Assembly: GCF_900496995.4 (NCBI RefSeq)
Contig: NC_044019.1
Coordinates: 4,189,501-4,253,500 of the forward strand
Source of the DNA: Aquila chrysaetos chrysaetos
Taxonomy: Eukaryota > Chordata > Aves > Accipitriformes > Accipitridae
Direction of reading: 5' to 3'
Length of the DNA: 64,000 bases
The translations under genes were made by a program, and so were the position numbers. The notes under the pieces are model-generated. The model did no database searches. It had not been told where the DNA came from and saw nothing but the letters and a program-made list of their open reading frames with translations. Positions 56,671 through 64,000 of the stretch are shown here, piece after piece. Within the stretch, counting starts at the first letter, position 1, and each line of letters begins with the position of its first letter.

Positions 56671-56719
56671 AAAGCATCTTCAATAGATGGCTGCAAACAG
56701 CCATGGCTGTTGATGCTTT
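56671..56719 (+). repeat. Nested hairpin in the SELENON 3' UTR
   Basis: AAAGCATC (56671-56678) pairs exactly with GATGCTTT (56712-56719). Inside it, ATGGCTG and CAGCCAT flank a CAAA loop (about 56687-56704). No known family is recognised. Confidence 0.75.
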
Positions 56720-56810
56720 TTCTGCTCTCTGAAGCACAATTTTGTTGGACCAAATCAAACAGGGAGAAAAAGGGAGAAAAGCCTTTTTTTTTTTTTTTTT
56801 TTTGTAAGGG

Positions 56811-58150
56811 GTATTTTCATTCCTGGGCTCCAGGACCTGGGAGGAACCCAGGCATTGTGATTACCCTGTCCCCACCCTGCCCCAGCCCTCCTGTCTGTAT
56901 CCGTGGCTGGAGACTGAGCTTAGATGGACCTCTGGGCTGAACCAGTGTAACTTCACTTAATTGCTCTAGTGAGATTAATTACCCCTGGGATGTTTCTCAG
57001 TATCGGCTTTGTAACTATGCATTAGCTCTGCACTTTTCTTGCACTTCAAGGGGCCTGCAGTAATGACAGGCTTGGATCTGGCAGCGCTTTCAGCTGCAGA
57101 AAGTGCCAAAGCCTCCAGGCAGCGTTTGAGACCGAGCTCCTGTCACACCGGCGGTCTCGTCCCTTTGGGGCGCTTTGGTCTTATCCCTTCAGGGCACTTT
57201 GGTCTGAGCAGAGAGCGGCAGAGGAGACCGAGTACCTGCCTCCCCCCAGCTCCTTGGGAGGCACAGCTGCAGCGTAGATCTGCCCTTCTGGCTTTTACAA
57301 AGCTTCACGTGAGGTATTTTTGCTGCACCTTTCCTGAGCCCCTTGGTCAGGGGCTTCGGACTTCCAAGCTGCGTCTGTCAGTTGTGCTCGGGTGGAGAGT
57401 TCATTCCATTTCTTTATCCTTCCCACCGGTTTTGCAGCAGAAGGGGCTGGAGAGGGCAGTGGCTGAGCAGGCAGGGATTGCTTTTGTCTTTCAAGGCTTG
57501 TAAAAACAGGCACAGCAGCGGTTCTGCAGGGCCAGGGGAGCCCCTCGGCCTCACGCTGTGCCGAGGTCGGGAGTTGCACAGGGCAGCATCGCTCATTTGA
57601 TCCTGCGGAAGCAGAGCTCCCTGGCAGCGACGGTGCCTGCGACAGTCCCGCGCACAAGCAGGGTCCGTGCCTGAGCCTGCGGTGAGCCCGGGCTCGCACG
57701 AAGCCTTCGGCATCCCCGAAAATACCTTGTGGTTTTTTCCTCTGGTGAACCGCTGGGCTCTCGCAGCTCTGCCCGGAGCCACCTCGCAGCGCTCCTGGGC
57801 TGTCCGAGCTCAGGGTTAGTCCGAAGGGTGGCAGAAGGAGCCCAAGCAGCTGCCCCCAGGCTGGAGCGATCTGGGGGTCCGGGGGGGGGGAACTCACCTG
57901 TGTCCCCCCATTAACTGCAAAGCTGCCTAATTGATCTGTTGTTGCCCATTTGCTGCCGTGGGTGGGCTCCGGACAGAAGCTGTTGCCTGAGGCTTTTATT
58001 AATACGTGCCAAGCTTTTTGTCTCCTCTTTGTAAACTTGCTAATTTTTTTTTTTCCTGATAGGTTTGTGATACCTCTTGGGGGGTGGGGGGGGGAGGAGG
58101 TGCTGCTTTTCCCCACCTCCTGGGCTTTGTGACGCTCTGGTCCGAAACCC
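56811..58150. other. Interval between SELENON and the MTFR1L promoter
   Basis: About 1.3 kb, becoming GC-rich to the right. A 322-codon minus-strand frame (57295-58263) and other frames here lack recognisable domains and reflect the high GC content. The region may include the end of the SELENON 3' UTR. Confidence 0.6.
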
Positions 58151-58544
58151 ACACGGGGCCAGAGCCGATGTTTTCTCAGCGAGGGTCCGGGGGGAGAAGC
58201 AGCCCCGCGCGGTTCGGTGCCGGTTGGCGTGAGGGGGCCCTCGGGCCCCGGCTGTAGCTGCACTCGTTAAACCCATCCCACCACCCTCGGCCTCCTGCAC
58301 TCCTTGCCTCCGGGCGGACCGGGCGGGAAGGGGGGCTGGAGGGGGGGGGAACGACAGCGGGGCCGGCTTTGGGTGGGGACGGGGGCGGCGGGAATGGCTC
58401 GGTGTGAGCATGGAGCGGGGTCCCTCACGCCGCCATTACGCCCCTCAGGGCGCCATTACAGCCGCCCCCTCCTTCTCCGGGGGTCCCGGCGCATGCGCGG
58501 GCGGCGGTGGCGGAAACGCGGGGGGCGGGTTCTGCTTCCGGGTA

Positions 58545-58595
58545 ATGGCGGCGGAGGGGCCGGCAGCGGGGCCCTGCTGCACCGCCGTCCCTCAG
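58545..58595 (+). other. Possible upstream ORF and 5' exon of MTFR1L
   Basis: ATGGCGGCGG opens 17 codons (MAAEGPAAGPCCTAVPQ) ending exactly at a CAG|GTACCG donor. The next good acceptor (CTTCCAG at 58784-58790) is followed directly by TGA. Splicing would therefore close the frame at the junction and give a 17-residue upstream ORF. The exon structure is inferred. Confidence 0.35.
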
Positions 58596-58901
58596 GTACC
58601 GGCGGGGCCCCGCGGAGATGGCAGCGGGCGGGAGCGGGGCTGGTCGCGCCCCCGGCTACCGGCCGAGGGACGGGGGCTCGCTGCTGGCCGCGGGGGTGGC
58701 GGGGAGGGGCGCCTGGCTCGGCCCCGGGGGCTCCGTGTGGGCCTGGGCCGGCCCCGGCAGTGCCCGCAGCGAGTCGCTTCTGTCTTCCAGTGAGAAGCGC
58801 CAGCGCGGCGGGGAGCGGGGTAAGATGAGCCCGGTCCGCGCCCGCGGGAGCCGCAGCACCCAGCGCTGAGCCCGCCCCGGCGGCCACCGCCAGAGCCGGA
58901 G

Positions 58902-64000
<5,099 letters not shown>

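Larger units (their letters stand above)
55327..56810 (+). other. SELENON: SELENON 3' UTR (extent uncertain)
   Basis: A SECIS element must lie here for Sec insertion. In human it is about 1.1 kb after the stop, equivalent to about 56.43 kb. No exact AATAAA is found between the stop and about 58.5 kb; only weak variants such as TATAAA at 55562 and AATAGA at 56682 occur. A T run lies at 56783-56803. Several hairpins are described separately. The end of the transcript cannot be set from sequence alone. Confidence 0.5.

Noticed and set aside
57063-57115. ATGA followed by AGGCTTGG/CCAAAGCCT pairing, as a SECIS
   Set aside because: The stem is reasonable but no GA quartet follows the 3' strand, and it is 1.7 kb from the stop, beyond a T run.
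57295-58263. 322-codon minus-strand frame before MTFR1L
   Set aside because: GC-rich composition keeps the frame open; proline/serine-rich product with no family motif, no splice pattern and no codon signal.

Overview
This window is nuclear DNA of a sauropsid vertebrate, most probably a bird. It carries spliced genes with GT-AG (and two GC-AG) introns and selenoprotein machinery. It also has a CR1 LINE whose 3' end is the bird-type ATTCTGTG octamer repeat, older CR1/L3-like and MIR-like remnants, and no Alu or L1. The species cannot be named from the sequence.

Three genes lie head to tail on the + strand, in the order found on human 1p36.11: MAN1C1, SELENON, MTFR1L. MAN1C1 (Golgi alpha-1,2-mannosidase IC) is present from an internal exon at 10928 to its stop at 30880. 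Its ten visible exons encode the last 417 residues, with all GH47 catalytic residues present. Bases 1-10927 are upstream intron. A 5'-truncated, broken CR1 of about 2.66 kb lies between the MAN1C1 stop and the first AATAAA signals, so it probably belongs to the 3' UTR. About 5 kb of gene-free DNA follows.

SELENON (selenoprotein N) is complete: 12 coding exons, 39766-55326, 531 residues. It reads an in-frame TGA at 52158-52160 as selenocysteine. A 9-bp stem just downstream (the selenocysteine redefinition element) is assembled only after splicing. MTFR1L (mitochondrial fission regulator 1-like) starts in a CpG island near 58.5-58.9 kb and runs off the right end; four coding exons are visible.

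The three proteins do different jobs (Golgi N-glycan trimming, ER redox and calcium control, mitochondrial shape) and share no pathway; the order is conserved synteny, not an operon. No undescribed gene system was seen. The unusual signals are structural. The strongest is a perfect 39-bp inverted repeat with a 3-nt loop just upstream of the SELENON start. Others are a minisatellite in SELENON intron 1, a spacerless 30-bp palindrome in intron 8, nested 3' UTR hairpins, two GC-AG introns in MAN1C1, and a possible 17-codon upstream ORF in MTFR1L closed by a splice junction.
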